DNA from: Oscillatoria sp. CS-180
GTDB taxonomy: Bacteria > Cyanobacteriota > Cyanobacteriia > Phormidesmidales > Phormidesmidaceae
Assembly (NCBI RefSeq): GCF_028330965.1
Contig: NZ_JAQMUB010000092.1
Coordinates: 1-64,000, forward strand
Length of the DNA: 64,000 nt
Direction: 5' to 3'
Shown piece after piece: positions 26,163-35,852 of the stretch (its first letter is position 1; every line of letters begins with the position of its first letter). A program made the position numbers and the translations under genes. The notes under the pieces are model-generated. The model was not told the origin of the DNA. It ran no database searches and was given only the letters and a program-made list of their open reading frames with translations.

Positions 26163-28211
26163 CTACGGTCCAACACTCTCCATGTTGGTAAACTCCACCG
26201 TTTGATCGTCTTGCCATTCACGAATGCGGAGTTGAGCCTCAGCATAGGCCTCCGTTCTAGGGGGGATTTGGCTAGCGATACTAATTGCTTCAGCCACATC
26301 TTGAGCCGCAGCAGACTCCGCCACGTCAAGCAAATTCCAACTCCATTGATTGGCGGCCTGCTGGGCCAGCGTCCAATCAGAGCTAGACTGCGGCACCGAT
26401 TGAGCCAGAGCGATCGCACTCACCAGGCCGTCCACTGACCCAGACTGAGCCGTCACCAGCGCCGTTTGATACATCTCCTGTTCTTGCTGCGTCGATTCCC
26501 AATCCGCAATTGCACTTTGAGCCTCATCGTGGAGAGCTTGCCCCGGGGGAATTCGGGACGCAACGCTGATGGCCTGATCCAATTGACCATCCTCTGCCAA
26601 CTGTCGAGCTTGAGTGAGCAGCGGTTGATTATCCATCTGCTGCAGCTGCCAGCGCCAGTCCGCGACGAGTTCTTCAGCCTCACCCCGCAGAGCACTATTA
26701 CTGGGAACGTTTTGCGCCTCAGTGATTGCAGCCTGCAAGCTAGCGCGATCGCCCACCAACGCAGTGACTTTGGCACGGTCAATGATAGGTCGGTCTTCAA
26801 TGAAAGCAATGTCTTCACGCCAGCGCTCAATTTGGCCCTGGGTTTCATCCCACAGCGGATTGTTGGGAGCAACCTCTTCCGCCTCAGTGATTGCTGCTCG
26901 CAGACTCTCCACAGTGCCGGGTCGAGCCACCTGCTTAGCCCAGTTCAGCTGAGCAAATCCTTCCAACTCCCACTGCCACTGTCGTCTTAACTCCTGTGCC
27001 CTAGCATATAACGGGCGATCAGAACCGATACTTTGCAATCGAATCAGCGCCGACTCGTAGCCCGTGGTGCTGCCAGCCCAAGTCAATTCGTAAGCATCAA
27101 TCAGCGTCTTGAAGTCAGCAACTTCCGCCTCTAGTCCAATCCCCTTAGGAATTTTCTCCACAATATCGGTAGCCTCTGTGCTGTCTCGTCGCGTGAGGGC
27201 GGCTTCTGCCAGATCCAGCAGCTTGCGACTAATCGACTTCAACACAGTCTGAGCTTGAGCGTGAACGTAGCTTTCAGGCTTGATGGCCGCCACCTGCTCC
27301 AGTGCTTCCAGAATGTCGTCCACTGTGCCCCGCTGAGCCACTCTTTCAGCACTTGCCAAAATGTTGACTTCCTCTCGGGTCCGACTGATGAGACTCATCA
27401 AAGCTTCGTAGCGTTCGGTAGCCCAATATTCATTATCGACCGAGCGTAGCTTAATAGCCGCCGTGAACGCTTCACGAAAATTGGAGGCTTTCAGGCGTTC
27501 CTCAGCCTCTCGGAAAATAGATTCGGCTTGCTCCCATATTCTTTCCCAACCGTCGACCCGATCGCTGACCTTTTCCGCCGCCGAGGTATTGCCAGGAATT
27601 TTCTGCGCAATGGCGATCGCCTCTTCCAACTCCCCTTGATTAAACGTTTGGTCAGCAACATGAAGAATCTCATCTGCCCAAACTTCTACCCTATCGTTGA
27701 TTTCAGTTCGTAGGGGATGATCCGCAGGGAGAGCTTCAACGAGAGCGATCGCAGCCAGCAAATCATCGACCGACCCCTGATCAGCATAGGCATCAGCACA
27801 CTGCAAACGGGTGGCTGCTGAAGCCAACGGCCAAAAGATGGCGCGGCAGTTCGGCAAGTTAGGGATTCGCAACAAACTTACTGCAGAGGCCCCAGCAATG
27901 CCCCCTAAAGACGCCACCGTAAGCACGGCCCACACCATCCAACGATTGAATTTCTTCTGTTGAGTCGTCTGATGTTGAGTCGTCTGAGACGGCTCTGTCC
28001 CTGCCATGCTCTGAGTCAGAGGAGGGCCAGGCTGGGCCGCTCGGACCTCATCAGCCGGAGGTTCTCTGAAAGCCCGCAGGCGCTCACTGCTGGGGCGAGG
28101 GCGTTGATTCGATCGGCGCGGCGGTATTGCTCCTTGCCCAAATCTCCGACGGGAGGGAGGCGGAGTGGATCCTTGAGACCGATTAGGGCGTGGGTATTGG
28201 GAACTACTCAT
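26163..28211 (-). CDS. Large single-pass membrane protein with degenerate helical repeats
   Basis: A 682-residue protein of a cyanobacterial family without known function. Residues 1-85 are Pro/Arg/Ser-rich and basic, likely cytoplasmic; a membrane helix follows at about 90-112 (WMVWAVLTVASLGGIAGASAV). The rest is a long helical region of roughly nine diverged repeats of about 55-65 residues, with the pattern 'AI..A..IP......EAQ..I..W' (for example QAISVASRIPPGQALHDEAQ and EAISIASQIPPRTEAYAEAQ). It resembles TPR-like or coiled assemblies exposed to the periplasm. It is convergent with cpcF. Confidence 0.75.
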   Translation of the reverse strand: MSSSQYPRPNRSQGSTPPPSRRRFGQGAIPPRRSNQRPRPSSERLRAFREPPADEVRAAQPGPPLTQSMAGTEPSQTTQHQTTQQKKFNRWMVWAVLTVASLGGIAGASAVSLLRIPNLPNCRAIFWPLASAATRLQCADAYADQGSVDDLLAAIALVEALPADHPLRTEINDRVEVWADEILHVADQTFNQGELEEAIAIAQKIPGNTSAAEKVSDRVDGWERIWEQAESIFREAEERLKASNFREAFTAAIKLRSVDNEYWATERYEALMSLISRTREEVNILASAERVAQRGTVDDILEALEQVAAIKPESYVHAQAQTVLKSISRKLLDLAEAALTRRDSTEATDIVEKIPKGIGLEAEVADFKTLIDAYELTWAGSTTGYESALIRLQSIGSDRPLYARAQELRRQWQWELEGFAQLNWAKQVARPGTVESLRAAITEAEEVAPNNPLWDETQGQIERWREDIAFIEDRPIIDRAKVTALVGDRASLQAAITEAQNVPSNSALRGEAEELVADWRWQLQQMDNQPLLTQARQLAEDGQLDQAISVASRIPPGQALHDEAQSAIADWESTQQEQEMYQTALVTAQSGSVDGLVSAIALAQSVPQSSSDWTLAQQAANQWSWNLLDVAESAAAQDVAEAISIASQIPPRTEAYAEAQLRIREWQDDQTVEFTNMESVGP

Positions 28212-28454
28212 AAAATCCCTGGGAGAGGCGTTTCAACAAATCGCTAGCGCGATCTTCCAAAATTTGGAGGAGCCTGACGCTACATCTAGAGACATCCGTA
28301 AGACTTACATTATTCGGACAGTATATCGGTCAGTCCTGAAATTGATTTATTTCTTTAAGATCTATCGCGATTACTACTAATTTGCAAATGCAGGCGATCG
28401 CTCTGCCCCGTGCACACCCCATGTCTCACCTGATGTCTTTTGCATCATGCTTGT

Positions 28455-29936
28455 TTAAGGACTGTAATAATTCCAGGTCATTTTTTGGCGACGATACAGC
28501 GGATCATTCCATAGGCTCTGCCGATCCGGATTGGGATTGGACTGTTGATTTTGATAGATGATCAGTTCCGCATTACTGAGAACTATGATTTCCTCGCGCC
28601 AATCTCCCACCACATCGGCAACATAAAGCCGTTCAGTCCGGTTGGGAAATTGAGCAACGAGCTGTCCTGTAAGCGGATCAAAAATGCCGACATCACCGGC
28701 TTCATGCCGCTCCTTGGCAACAATATAATCTTGGTCTCCGCCTGACCAGCGAATAGGGGTAATCACCTCAAAACCTTTTTCAGTCCAGTTATCAGGACGA
28801 TGATCACGAAATTTGTAGCTGGCAATGACCTCTCCTGCAGCATCCAAAGCGGTGAAATGTTTGGATTCATCTCCCCGAAACCACATTTCAAGGCCAGCCC
28901 TGGCTGGGTCAAAATCCCCAATTGCGACCTTATCACCGTTATAATCCTCTGCCCTGCGGCGATGGCCAGAGGTCCAGACGGTTCCCTGCTCGTCAAAAAG
29001 AATGACCCGTAAATCTCCCCGTTCCTCAGGAATGACGATCTCTAGACCTGGTCGCTCAGGATCAATATCGTCAACGGCGATCGCATCAATGTGGGGGAAA
29101 TCCGTGTTTTCTAGCCCTGGATTGTACAACTCATTGCCATCGGGCCCCAAAACCATCGCGCCAACGACTTCATCCTTGCCATCCCCATCCAAGTCAAAAA
29201 CTTTGGCCGAACCGTGGGACAGAGAGACAAAATCATTCGTCCGCCACAGCGGCTCTGCGGCTGACTCTACGGACAGAAGGTCTGAAATGGCAAATGCAGC
29301 TTGAATGCTGTCCCTTACATAGCTGTCAGAGTTCGTTTCCCGGCTAGCCTGGAGCAGCAGTTCTCCATCGCCCTTATCGGTGAAGTTAGCAACAACGGCA
29401 TGTTCCCACTGGTTGTGAAGGGATTGAACCGCAGGCAGGTCCAACCGAGCTTTGACCTCTCCCGTCGTCCCATCTAAGATTTCCAAACGGTTGTTGGCAG
29501 CTACATAGAGCAAGTCAGTGTTGCCATCTCCATCCACATCAGCGGCCTGAATACCAGGAGCGTGCAGCCCCGGCAAACCTTCACTTTCAGTCTGTCCAGT
29601 TAGCCAAATGTCAGTTTCTCGCTGCCAGAGCTTGCCATCGGTCAAGCTATAGGCGGCAACGCGCCCTGGCTGGGTGACAACGATATCCAGTTGGCGATCG
29701 CCGTTCACGTCAGTTGCGATCAATCCCCCCTCTTTAGCGAACGCATCAGGCAAGTCTAAGGCAATCCGGTTAATCGTCACGTTGGGAGGAGGCATTGCGG
29801 TAAGGGAGTCACCATCAACCGTCGTCGCTAACTCCCTTGAGAAGGAAACCGTAGAGCAGCCTCCCAGAAAGATGGCGTAGGCGATCGCGGAGAGTCCCAA
29901 AGAGCATCGAAAGGGGTTGAATTGAAAATAGGCCAT
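28455..29936 (-). CDS. FG-GAP/VCBS-repeat lipoprotein
   Basis: A 493-residue putative lipoprotein: MAYFQFNPFRCSLGLSAIA signal and lipobox FLGGC with Cys27. The mature part has several beta-propeller blades with calcium-binding DxDGDG-type loops (TDVNGDRQLDIVV, ADVDGDGNTDLLYV, FDLDGDGKDEVVGA) typical of FG-GAP/VCBS repeats. It probably faces the periplasm or cell surface. The ATG at 29936 is chosen because only it places the signal peptide at the N-terminus. Ligand and role are unknown. Confidence 0.85.
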   Translation of the reverse strand: MAYFQFNPFRCSLGLSAIAYAIFLGGCSTVSFSRELATTVDGDSLTAMPPPNVTINRIALDLPDAFAKEGGLIATDVNGDRQLDIVVTQPGRVAAYSLTDGKLWQRETDIWLTGQTESEGLPGLHAPGIQAADVDGDGNTDLLYVAANNRLEILDGTTGEVKARLDLPAVQSLHNQWEHAVVANFTDKGDGELLLQASRETNSDSYVRDSIQAAFAISDLLSVESAAEPLWRTNDFVSLSHGSAKVFDLDGDGKDEVVGAMVLGPDGNELYNPGLENTDFPHIDAIAVDDIDPERPGLEIVIPEERGDLRVILFDEQGTVWTSGHRRRAEDYNGDKVAIGDFDPARAGLEMWFRGDESKHFTALDAAGEVIASYKFRDHRPDNWTEKGFEVITPIRWSGGDQDYIVAKERHEAGDVGIFDPLTGQLVAQFPNRTERLYVADVVGDWREEIIVLSNAELIIYQNQQSNPNPDRQSLWNDPLYRRQKMTWNYYSP

Positions 29937-30198
29937 CTTCTTCAGGAGAGCGATGTGAACATCGAAAACTATCCTTGCGATCCTAGCTTTCACTCCTGGG
30001 AGAGCCTGATGGTGTGCCGAACCGCCATACACAATCTGCAAATTGCATCCAGAATGTTTGTCTACTCTTCACACTCTCCACTCCTTACTCTCACTCTCTA
30101 CCTCTTATTCCCCAGCATTCTGCACAGTCCCAAATTCCTATCGAGAAAACCTGACAGCGGTATAGCCTGATGAAGGAGACTCACCGGGAGCAAAATCT

Positions 30199-31071
30199 GT
30201 GAAAGTTGCATTTATTGGCATGGGAACGATGGGTGTACCGATGGCTTTGAACTTACTTAAGGCAGGACATACCGTAATAGTCCACAATCGCACTCGTGAT
30301 CGCGAGATCCCAGTAGCCGAAGCTGGAGCACAGAGAGCAGAAACACCACAGCTGGCAGCAGCGGATGCAGAAATCACTATCACCTGCGTCAGCGACACCC
30401 CAGACGTCGAAGCGGTCATTTTAGGTGAGCACGGCGTCATCCATGGAGCCCAGCCCGGATCGGTGGTAGTCGACATGTCCACCATCAGCCCAGTCTCGAC
30501 TCAGCAACTAGCCACAGCTTTAGCTGACAAAGACATTCACATGATTGATGCTCCAGTATCAGGTGGTTCTGAAGGTGCACAAAACGGAACGTTGTCCATC
30601 ATGGTGGGTGGCGAGGCAGCCACTGTAGACAAAGTGCGTCCCGTCTTAGAAGCCATGGGGACGACTATTACCCATGTGGGTGCGATCGGGGCTGGTCAAA
30701 TGACCAAAGCTATTAACCAAATCATCGTAGCGGGCACCTATTGGGCTGTTGCCGAAGGCATGGCTCTAGGCATCAAGGCAAACCTAGATATGGAGCAAGT
30801 TGTGCAGGCTGTTGGGGGAGGTGCTGCTGGGTCTTGGGGGCTCACTAATCGCTCTGGCAACATGATTGCCAACGACTATCCGCTGGGTTTCCGAGTTCGC
30901 CTCCACCGCAAAGATCTTAATATCGCTTTGAGTGCAGCTCGTGAATTGGGCGTCACGCTCCCAGTAACCGCTTATGTCGAGCAGGTCGAAACCGGACTGA
31001 TTGGTCAAGGCTATGGCGACGAGGACATTTCAGCGATCGCCCGGAGCATTCGCCAACAGTCCGGTCTTTGA
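30199..31071 (+). CDS. Beta-hydroxyacid dehydrogenase (3-hydroxyisobutyrate/tartronate-semialdehyde type)
   Basis: A 290-residue NAD(P)-dependent enzyme. Rossmann motif GMGTMG at 8-12 with HNRT at 29-32, an arrangement favouring NADPH; substrate-binding DAPVSGGSEGA at about 118-127; the catalytic lysine Lys170 in GAGQMTKAINQ; and KDLNIAL near the C-terminus. Members reduce succinic or glyoxylic semialdehydes or oxidise 3-hydroxyisobutyrate; the exact substrate is not predictable. GTG start at 30199. Confidence 0.92.
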   Translation: MKVAFIGMGTMGVPMALNLLKAGHTVIVHNRTRDREIPVAEAGAQRAETPQLAAADAEITITCVSDTPDVEAVILGEHGVIHGAQPGSVVVDMSTISPVSTQQLATALADKDIHMIDAPVSGGSEGAQNGTLSIMVGGEAATVDKVRPVLEAMGTTITHVGAIGAGQMTKAINQIIVAGTYWAVAEGMALGIKANLDMEQVVQAVGGGAAGSWGLTNRSGNMIANDYPLGFRVRLHRKDLNIALSAARELGVTLPVTAYVEQVETGLIGQGYGDEDISAIARSIRQQSGL

Positions 31072-31115
31072 TTCCAAACCGATGTGAGAACGCAACATAT
31101 CACGTTCTCACACCC

Positions 31116-34100
31116 CTAGCCCTCTAGATCCTCTGCCTGGCAAATGGCTTTCTCATCACCATCAGGGAAATGATTCTGCAGGAGATAATTTGATAACCAC
31201 GCACAGCTGCTCTCCAACAGAGAATCAATATCGTCCATGCCCTCACGCTCCCAGATGATGACCCGAGCATCGCTACTGGCAGAAGCAACGTATCGTCCCT
31301 GAGGATCGATCGCAATATCACGGACCCCCTGTCTGTGACCTGATAGCGTTGCTAACAGATCGCCCTTTAGATTCCAGATTCGGATGGAGTTGTCGTTACT
31401 GGTGGAGATAATATATTCGCCATCAGGAGAGAAGGTGACCGACAGCACCCCGTCACCGTGTCCCTCAAAGGTTTCTAAATGTTCGCCGTCTGAGACCCGC
31501 CAAAGGTGAACCGTGTTGTCATAACTGGCGGTTACCAACTGCTGACTATCAGGACTGAATTGGGCATCTAGCACCCAACCTCGGTGGCCCATAAGGGTCA
31601 CAGGCTCAGCCGTCTCAATCTCAGCAACCGGCCAGATTCTAACTAGGTGATCCCAACCCGTGGTCACTAGGTATTGCCCATCGGGACTGAAATCGATACC
31701 AAAGGCTCCGTCCCGATGGGCGGAAAAGGTATGCAACAAAGTACCGTCTGTCTCCCACAACCGCAGCGTGTGGTCTTCACCAACCGAAGCGAGTAAATCG
31801 CCATCAGGGTGAAATTCAACACCATTGACTCGACCCTCATGGCCTTCCAAGACTGTCGAGGTTGGTGTGGTCGTATTGAACTGCCGCCAAATCCTCGTGG
31901 TTCCATCACTACTTGCCGATGCTAGGAGATCCCCTTGTGCGCTGAAGGCTATGGCATTAACTGAATCCGTATGGCCACTAATGGGCTGTAATACGGCTTC
32001 CTCTTTGTTCCACAAACGGATAGTAGAGTCCACACCACCAGAGGCGATTAAACGACTGTTGGGTGAAATCGCCACTGTGTTCACCGGTCCTTGGTGGCCC
32101 AACAGAACATGTAAGTTGTCTCGATGGAGGTCCCACAGCCGGACGGCGCGATCGCCGCCCGAAGTCGCAATCATGTCTCCATCAGGACTAACCGCTAGAG
32201 CTGCAACCAACCCCGTGTGTCCGACTAAACTGCCTGAGGAGGTTCCATCGAGCTGCCACATGCGAATTACCTTGTCATCTCCTACCGTGATGAGCTGCTG
32301 CCCGTCTGGTGTGAAGCTGACGTTGTAGATAGGTCCGTAGTGAGCCTCAAAGGTGCGAATGAGAGTTTGATTTGAGAGATCATACAACCTGACTTGGCGA
32401 TCAACGCTGACTGCCGCCAAAGTTTTCCCCTCTGGGTCAATGTCTAAAGCCGTAATCGCTGAGGACTGCTCTGTAAAGGTCGTCAGCAGTTGCCCAGAGC
32501 CTTCCCAAACGTAAATATCACCGCGTTCATCGCCAGCAATGAGTTGGCCCTGCTCGGTCCACAATAATGCTTGAAATCCACCAACTGCTCCGTCTAGGGT
32601 TGCAACCAGTTGTCCATCTAGACTCCACACCTTAACGGTGGCATCTTCGCTGGCCGTCGCAATGAAATTGCCGTCTGGAGAAAAAGCGACTGCTCGGGTG
32701 GGCTGCTGGTGGGCTGACCACTGGTTCTGAAAGGTGCCGTCGCTACTCCACGAATGAAGAGAGCCATCAGAATCAACTGCAACAATCTGTTCACCGTCGG
32801 GAGAAAAATCCAGATCTAGCAGGGGGTTACCGTTACATTCCAAAATAGCGATTTCGCTACCATCCAGCCCCCAGAGCCGAATATTACCATCAGCACTCAC
32901 CGAGGCCAGCTTCTGTTCATCGGGACTGAAGGCAACCTGCCATACGGTTCCCGTATGGCCTTCTAGTCGATTGCGCTCCTGCACCCAAAACAGTGCCTGC
33001 TGGAGAACACTCAGCACCCGAGCCTTCAGTTCAGGTGTTTGCAGGTCGGGATCTAATGATTGAAACAGTTCTCCAGCCTGCGTTGCCACAATTAAAGAAT
33101 CAAACCGCTGATCGGATAGGAAGAGTGCCTGAGCAGACTGATTCAATGCTCTTAGCTGGGCCTGCTCAGCCAGCCTTTGAGCTTGCTGCGCTCTACGGGA
33201 TTGCCCCCAACTGACGATGCCCATCACAACAGCAATGATAGAAACTGCTGTAACCAGCTGTAGCCAGCGCTGTTGTCCAGCTAACGTCGTTTTCTGGCGC
33301 TCTAGTTCAGCATCTCGAATGGCTGCTTCGGCCTCAGCACTGGCCAGGACGTATTGGTGGTGCAGAGCCGTTGGACGAGGCTCCTGATCCTTACCTTGAG
33401 CTAAGTATTGATTAGCGCGATCCAAATCGGCCCCGCGCAGAAGATAGCTGCTGTCGCGATCGCTCCGGTCCCACTCTAGGGCACGAACCAAAAGACGAGT
33501 ATGGGTGCGGACATAGTCCAGATCCTGGTCTAGGGCTTCTAAGAGACTTTGAAATCCTTTCTGAAAGTCATCTTGAGGGCGCAGGAAAATCCAGTTTAAG
33601 CGGGCCAGTTCAGGATGCACCTGATCAGGCTGAACGTCTTGACAGACAACAGGAACGAGGCGCTTGTTGTGCTTAAGGGCCTCTTCAATTTCTTGTCCAC
33701 AGACTTTTGAAGCAACTGAGTCAGGACTCAACACAAAGACAAAAGTATCCGCCAGTTCAATGCCCAACTGGATCTCTTGCCACCAATCCACAGCCACAGG
33801 AATATTTTCCCAATCCACCCAAACTTCTCTGCCAGTAGCTTCTAGGGCAATGTGTAATTCTTGAACAAATTCTTTATTTCGCCGTGAGTATGAAATAAAA
33901 ACGTTGGCTTGCTTGGTATTACCATCAAGAACCTGCCAAACGTCAGTGGGCATTTGCCGACCTGATTTTGGTGCTAGCTTGACTCGATAATAAGTACTAC
34001 CGTTTCTTTCAACCGTTTTTAATAATCCTTGATCGATCAGTTTTTTAAGATTCTCTTGAATCTGACCAATATCCTGATTCGTCTTATCAGCAATCGTTTG

Positions 34101-34253
34101 AGGAAGCGCTTCATAGTTCCGCATCAGCCAATTCACAAGGGATTGCTGCTGCGGTGGCATGGTTAGAATATCAGCCATTTTCAGACCAGGTAGGCGCGAT
34201 CGCCGTCTCCCAGACTTTCCTTTCAATAGAGAATCGAGTGCATCTTCTCCCAT
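31116..34253 (-). CDS. Winged-helix / TIR / transmembrane / WD40 protein
   Basis: A 1045-residue multidomain protein. Residues 33-95 form a winged helix (TIADKTNQDIGQIQENLKKL, LLKTVERNGSTYYRV). A TIR domain lies at about 116-240 (VFISYSRRNKEFV, WVDWENIP, FVLSPDSVASKVCGQEIEEA); Glu188 after the SK-C motif corresponds to the NADase glutamate of catalytic TIRs. A helical stretch leads to a membrane helix at 331-349. From about 430 come roughly 14 WD40 repeats (HTGTVWQVAFSPDEQ, IRLWGLDG) forming one or two propellers, then a short Cys-containing tail. The start has AGGAGA six bases upstream. TIR-WD40 proteins are known cyanobacterial signalling or immune-type architectures; a function here is inferred. 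A SLOG-domain gene lies upstream on the same strand. Confidence 0.92.
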   Translation of the reverse strand: MGEDALDSLLKGKSGRRRSRLPGLKMADILTMPPQQQSLVNWLMRNYEALPQTIADKTNQDIGQIQENLKKLIDQGLLKTVERNGSTYYRVKLAPKSGRQMPTDVWQVLDGNTKQANVFISYSRRNKEFVQELHIALEATGREVWVDWENIPVAVDWWQEIQLGIELADTFVFVLSPDSVASKVCGQEIEEALKHNKRLVPVVCQDVQPDQVHPELARLNWIFLRPQDDFQKGFQSLLEALDQDLDYVRTHTRLLVRALEWDRSDRDSSYLLRGADLDRANQYLAQGKDQEPRPTALHHQYVLASAEAEAAIRDAELERQKTTLAGQQRWLQLVTAVSIIAVVMGIVSWGQSRRAQQAQRLAEQAQLRALNQSAQALFLSDQRFDSLIVATQAGELFQSLDPDLQTPELKARVLSVLQQALFWVQERNRLEGHTGTVWQVAFSPDEQKLASVSADGNIRLWGLDGSEIAILECNGNPLLDLDFSPDGEQIVAVDSDGSLHSWSSDGTFQNQWSAHQQPTRAVAFSPDGNFIATASEDATVKVWSLDGQLVATLDGAVGGFQALLWTEQGQLIAGDERGDIYVWEGSGQLLTTFTEQSSAITALDIDPEGKTLAAVSVDRQVRLYDLSNQTLIRTFEAHYGPIYNVSFTPDGQQLITVGDDKVIRMWQLDGTSSGSLVGHTGLVAALAVSPDGDMIATSGGDRAVRLWDLHRDNLHVLLGHQGPVNTVAISPNSRLIASGGVDSTIRLWNKEEAVLQPISGHTDSVNAIAFSAQGDLLASASSDGTTRIWRQFNTTTPTSTVLEGHEGRVNGVEFHPDGDLLASVGEDHTLRLWETDGTLLHTFSAHRDGAFGIDFSPDGQYLVTTGWDHLVRIWPVAEIETAEPVTLMGHRGWVLDAQFSPDSQQLVTASYDNTVHLWRVSDGEHLETFEGHGDGVLSVTFSPDGEYIISTSNDNSIRIWNLKGDLLATLSGHRQGVRDIAIDPQGRYVASASSDARVIIWEREGMDDIDSLLESSCAWLSNYLLQNHFPDGDEKAICQAEDLEG

Positions 34254-34590
34254 TAGCTCTCCTGGCGGGTAGCAGTATGGCTAAACCCTGACTGTATCAA
34301 CTGTGCCCTTATGAGCCGTCCAGCTTCCATCATATCTAAGGAAATTAGTTGCTCAGATAGGTCATCACAACCCATGTCAGACCTTTACAAACAAGATTTA
34401 CGTGGTTAAATCCAGCTTTGGTCCATTCATTCCCAAACAGGGGGAAGCCGATTTAACGTCTCTAGAACGGGGGATGCAAGTGAGCTATGCGTAAGTCCCA
34501 ATCCAGTTCTTCCTCAACAGAACAACTTCCTTAACCTTCGTAAACCCAAGGTAGTAATCAGTCCTTATAGACAAGAACAATCCAGCCTTA
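34254..34590. other. Intergenic region between the TIR-WD40 and SLOG genes
   Basis: A 337-bp gap on the path of both minus-strand genes. It contains the ribosome site of the TIR gene and probably its own promoter. A 30-codon GTG ORF on the plus strand (34402-34494) was seen and not accepted. No terminator hairpin was evident. Confidence 0.4.
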
Positions 34591-35370
34591 TTATTCCGAC
34601 AGCAGAAGCTTCAGGTCTTGAATAAAGTCGCAGGGGCGATTATCTAGGTCGATAGCCGTCAGCAGTTCATCAGACTGATCTAACAATCGGGCGATTTTTG
34701 GATCGGCTATCTGCTTACCCTCAACAACCTTATATCTCAAGGCTTCTACAATATCGTCAGCAATTCGCCCTGTGCCAGCAATAATGACAATTTCCCGACC
34801 AGCATTGACGCTGGCATAGGCATCTTGAACGGTAACGGAGCCACCATTAATCAACACAGTCATTGATTCGCAGGAGCCAGATAGATGAGTGGCAACTTGT
34901 GAAATCCAAACGGACTCATCTCCCCATTTTTCTCCAGGAACCAAAATACAGTGCGTATGGTTAGGTTCCAAGGTAGAAGCATAAGGGTGGTCAACGGGTT
35001 GGTCAGGCAAGCTAACCAGCGATCGCGGAGCCACCCCAATTAGAGGAAACGTCCCCCCGATAGCAGTTCTAGCGTCCCCCATCAGACTCATGACCCCGGC
35101 ATCTGTCCCCCCATCAACAACATAAAGCTGCATCTCTTCTGCAAGAGGGGCAAGAACCTTATGGAACAAACTTTCAAGCTGAGCCTGTCGGGCGCTATCC
35201 AGACCACTAGCTCCGCCAACGATGACCAAAGTCATGCGTGGCTCAGTCAAGCCCACATCCTTTAAATACTGAGTCAGACCATACAACTCGTTAATAAAGC
35301 CAACTTTGACTCCTCGATGTTCAATATTTTTGGAATCAAGTAGCTGATAGATCTGGACAGGGGATGTCAT
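34591..35370 (-). CDS. LSDAT-type SLOG-domain protein (predicted nucleotide-binding)
   Basis: A 259-residue protein resembling the prokaryotic TRPM-like SLOG (LSDAT) family. Seen: LVIVGGASGLDS at about 48-59, VVDGGTDAGVMSLMGDA at 84-100, LIGVAP, LEPNHTHCILVPGEKWGDES, and VLINGGSVTVQDAYASVNAGREIVIIAGTGRIAD. SLOG domains are predicted to bind or process nucleotide-derived ligands such as NAD or ADP-ribose products. The C-terminal 50 residues are helical. It lies 337 bp upstream of, and on the same strand as, the TIR gene, whose domain class makes exactly such ligands. Linkage is suggestive but not proof of joint function. Confidence 0.75.
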   Translation of the reverse strand: MTSPVQIYQLLDSKNIEHRGVKVGFINELYGLTQYLKDVGLTEPRMTLVIVGGASGLDSARQAQLESLFHKVLAPLAEEMQLYVVDGGTDAGVMSLMGDARTAIGGTFPLIGVAPRSLVSLPDQPVDHPYASTLEPNHTHCILVPGEKWGDESVWISQVATHLSGSCESMTVLINGGSVTVQDAYASVNAGREIVIIAGTGRIADDIVEALRYKVVEGKQIADPKIARLLDQSDELLTAIDLDNRPCDFIQDLKLLLSE

Positions 35371-35852
35371 GAATAGCCGTAAAGCTGAATTTACAAAAGA
35401 ATAACCCTTTTATTGAGAGGTAGAGTCTTCTGATACGGGAAGTGTTATGAGTGGAGACACCATAAACTTGCACAATCCAGATTCCAAGTTCCCCTCTCCC
35501 ATGGGAAGCATACAAATTATCAATTTATAGAACGTCAACGCCTGCTTCAAAAAGTTGCGTTGTCGCTCATGTCCATTACATGTAATTCCTACCATAGTGG
35601 CAAAGATGAAGGCTAGAGAAGATGAAGTTCATCATCAAATCATATTAATTTCTAACGTTAATTCTTAAGGGTATGAAGCAGCTTGCGATCGCCCCTTTGA
35701 CTAGCTCGACACACGACAGAGATGACTGCTCCAACCAACCGTCCGATGGTTTTGGGAAAGCATCCAATCCCAAAGTCAGCCATTACTTACAGGGCAGAAG
35801 TTGGAGAGCACATATTATGATGACAGTGAAACCTTAATTTTTGTAAAACACT
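35371..35852. other. Intergenic region between the SLOG gene and the chorismate lyase gene
   Basis: A 482-bp A/T-rich stretch carrying the divergent promoters. A 61-codon minus-strand ORF (35410-35595) was judged non-coding. Nothing else was recognised. Confidence 0.4.

Noticed and set aside
30055-30125. Pyrimidine-rich tract before the dehydrogenase gene
   Set aside because: Striking composition but no repeat unit or known function; likely simple-sequence drift in intergenic DNA.
34402-34494. 30-codon GTG ORF between the TIR and SLOG genes
   Set aside because: Too short, no ribosome site, no recognisable fold; possibly a remnant but not supportable.
35410-35595. 61-codon minus-strand ORF upstream of the SLOG gene
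   Set aside because: Low-complexity composition unlike a protein, no ribosome site, and position in a promoter region.
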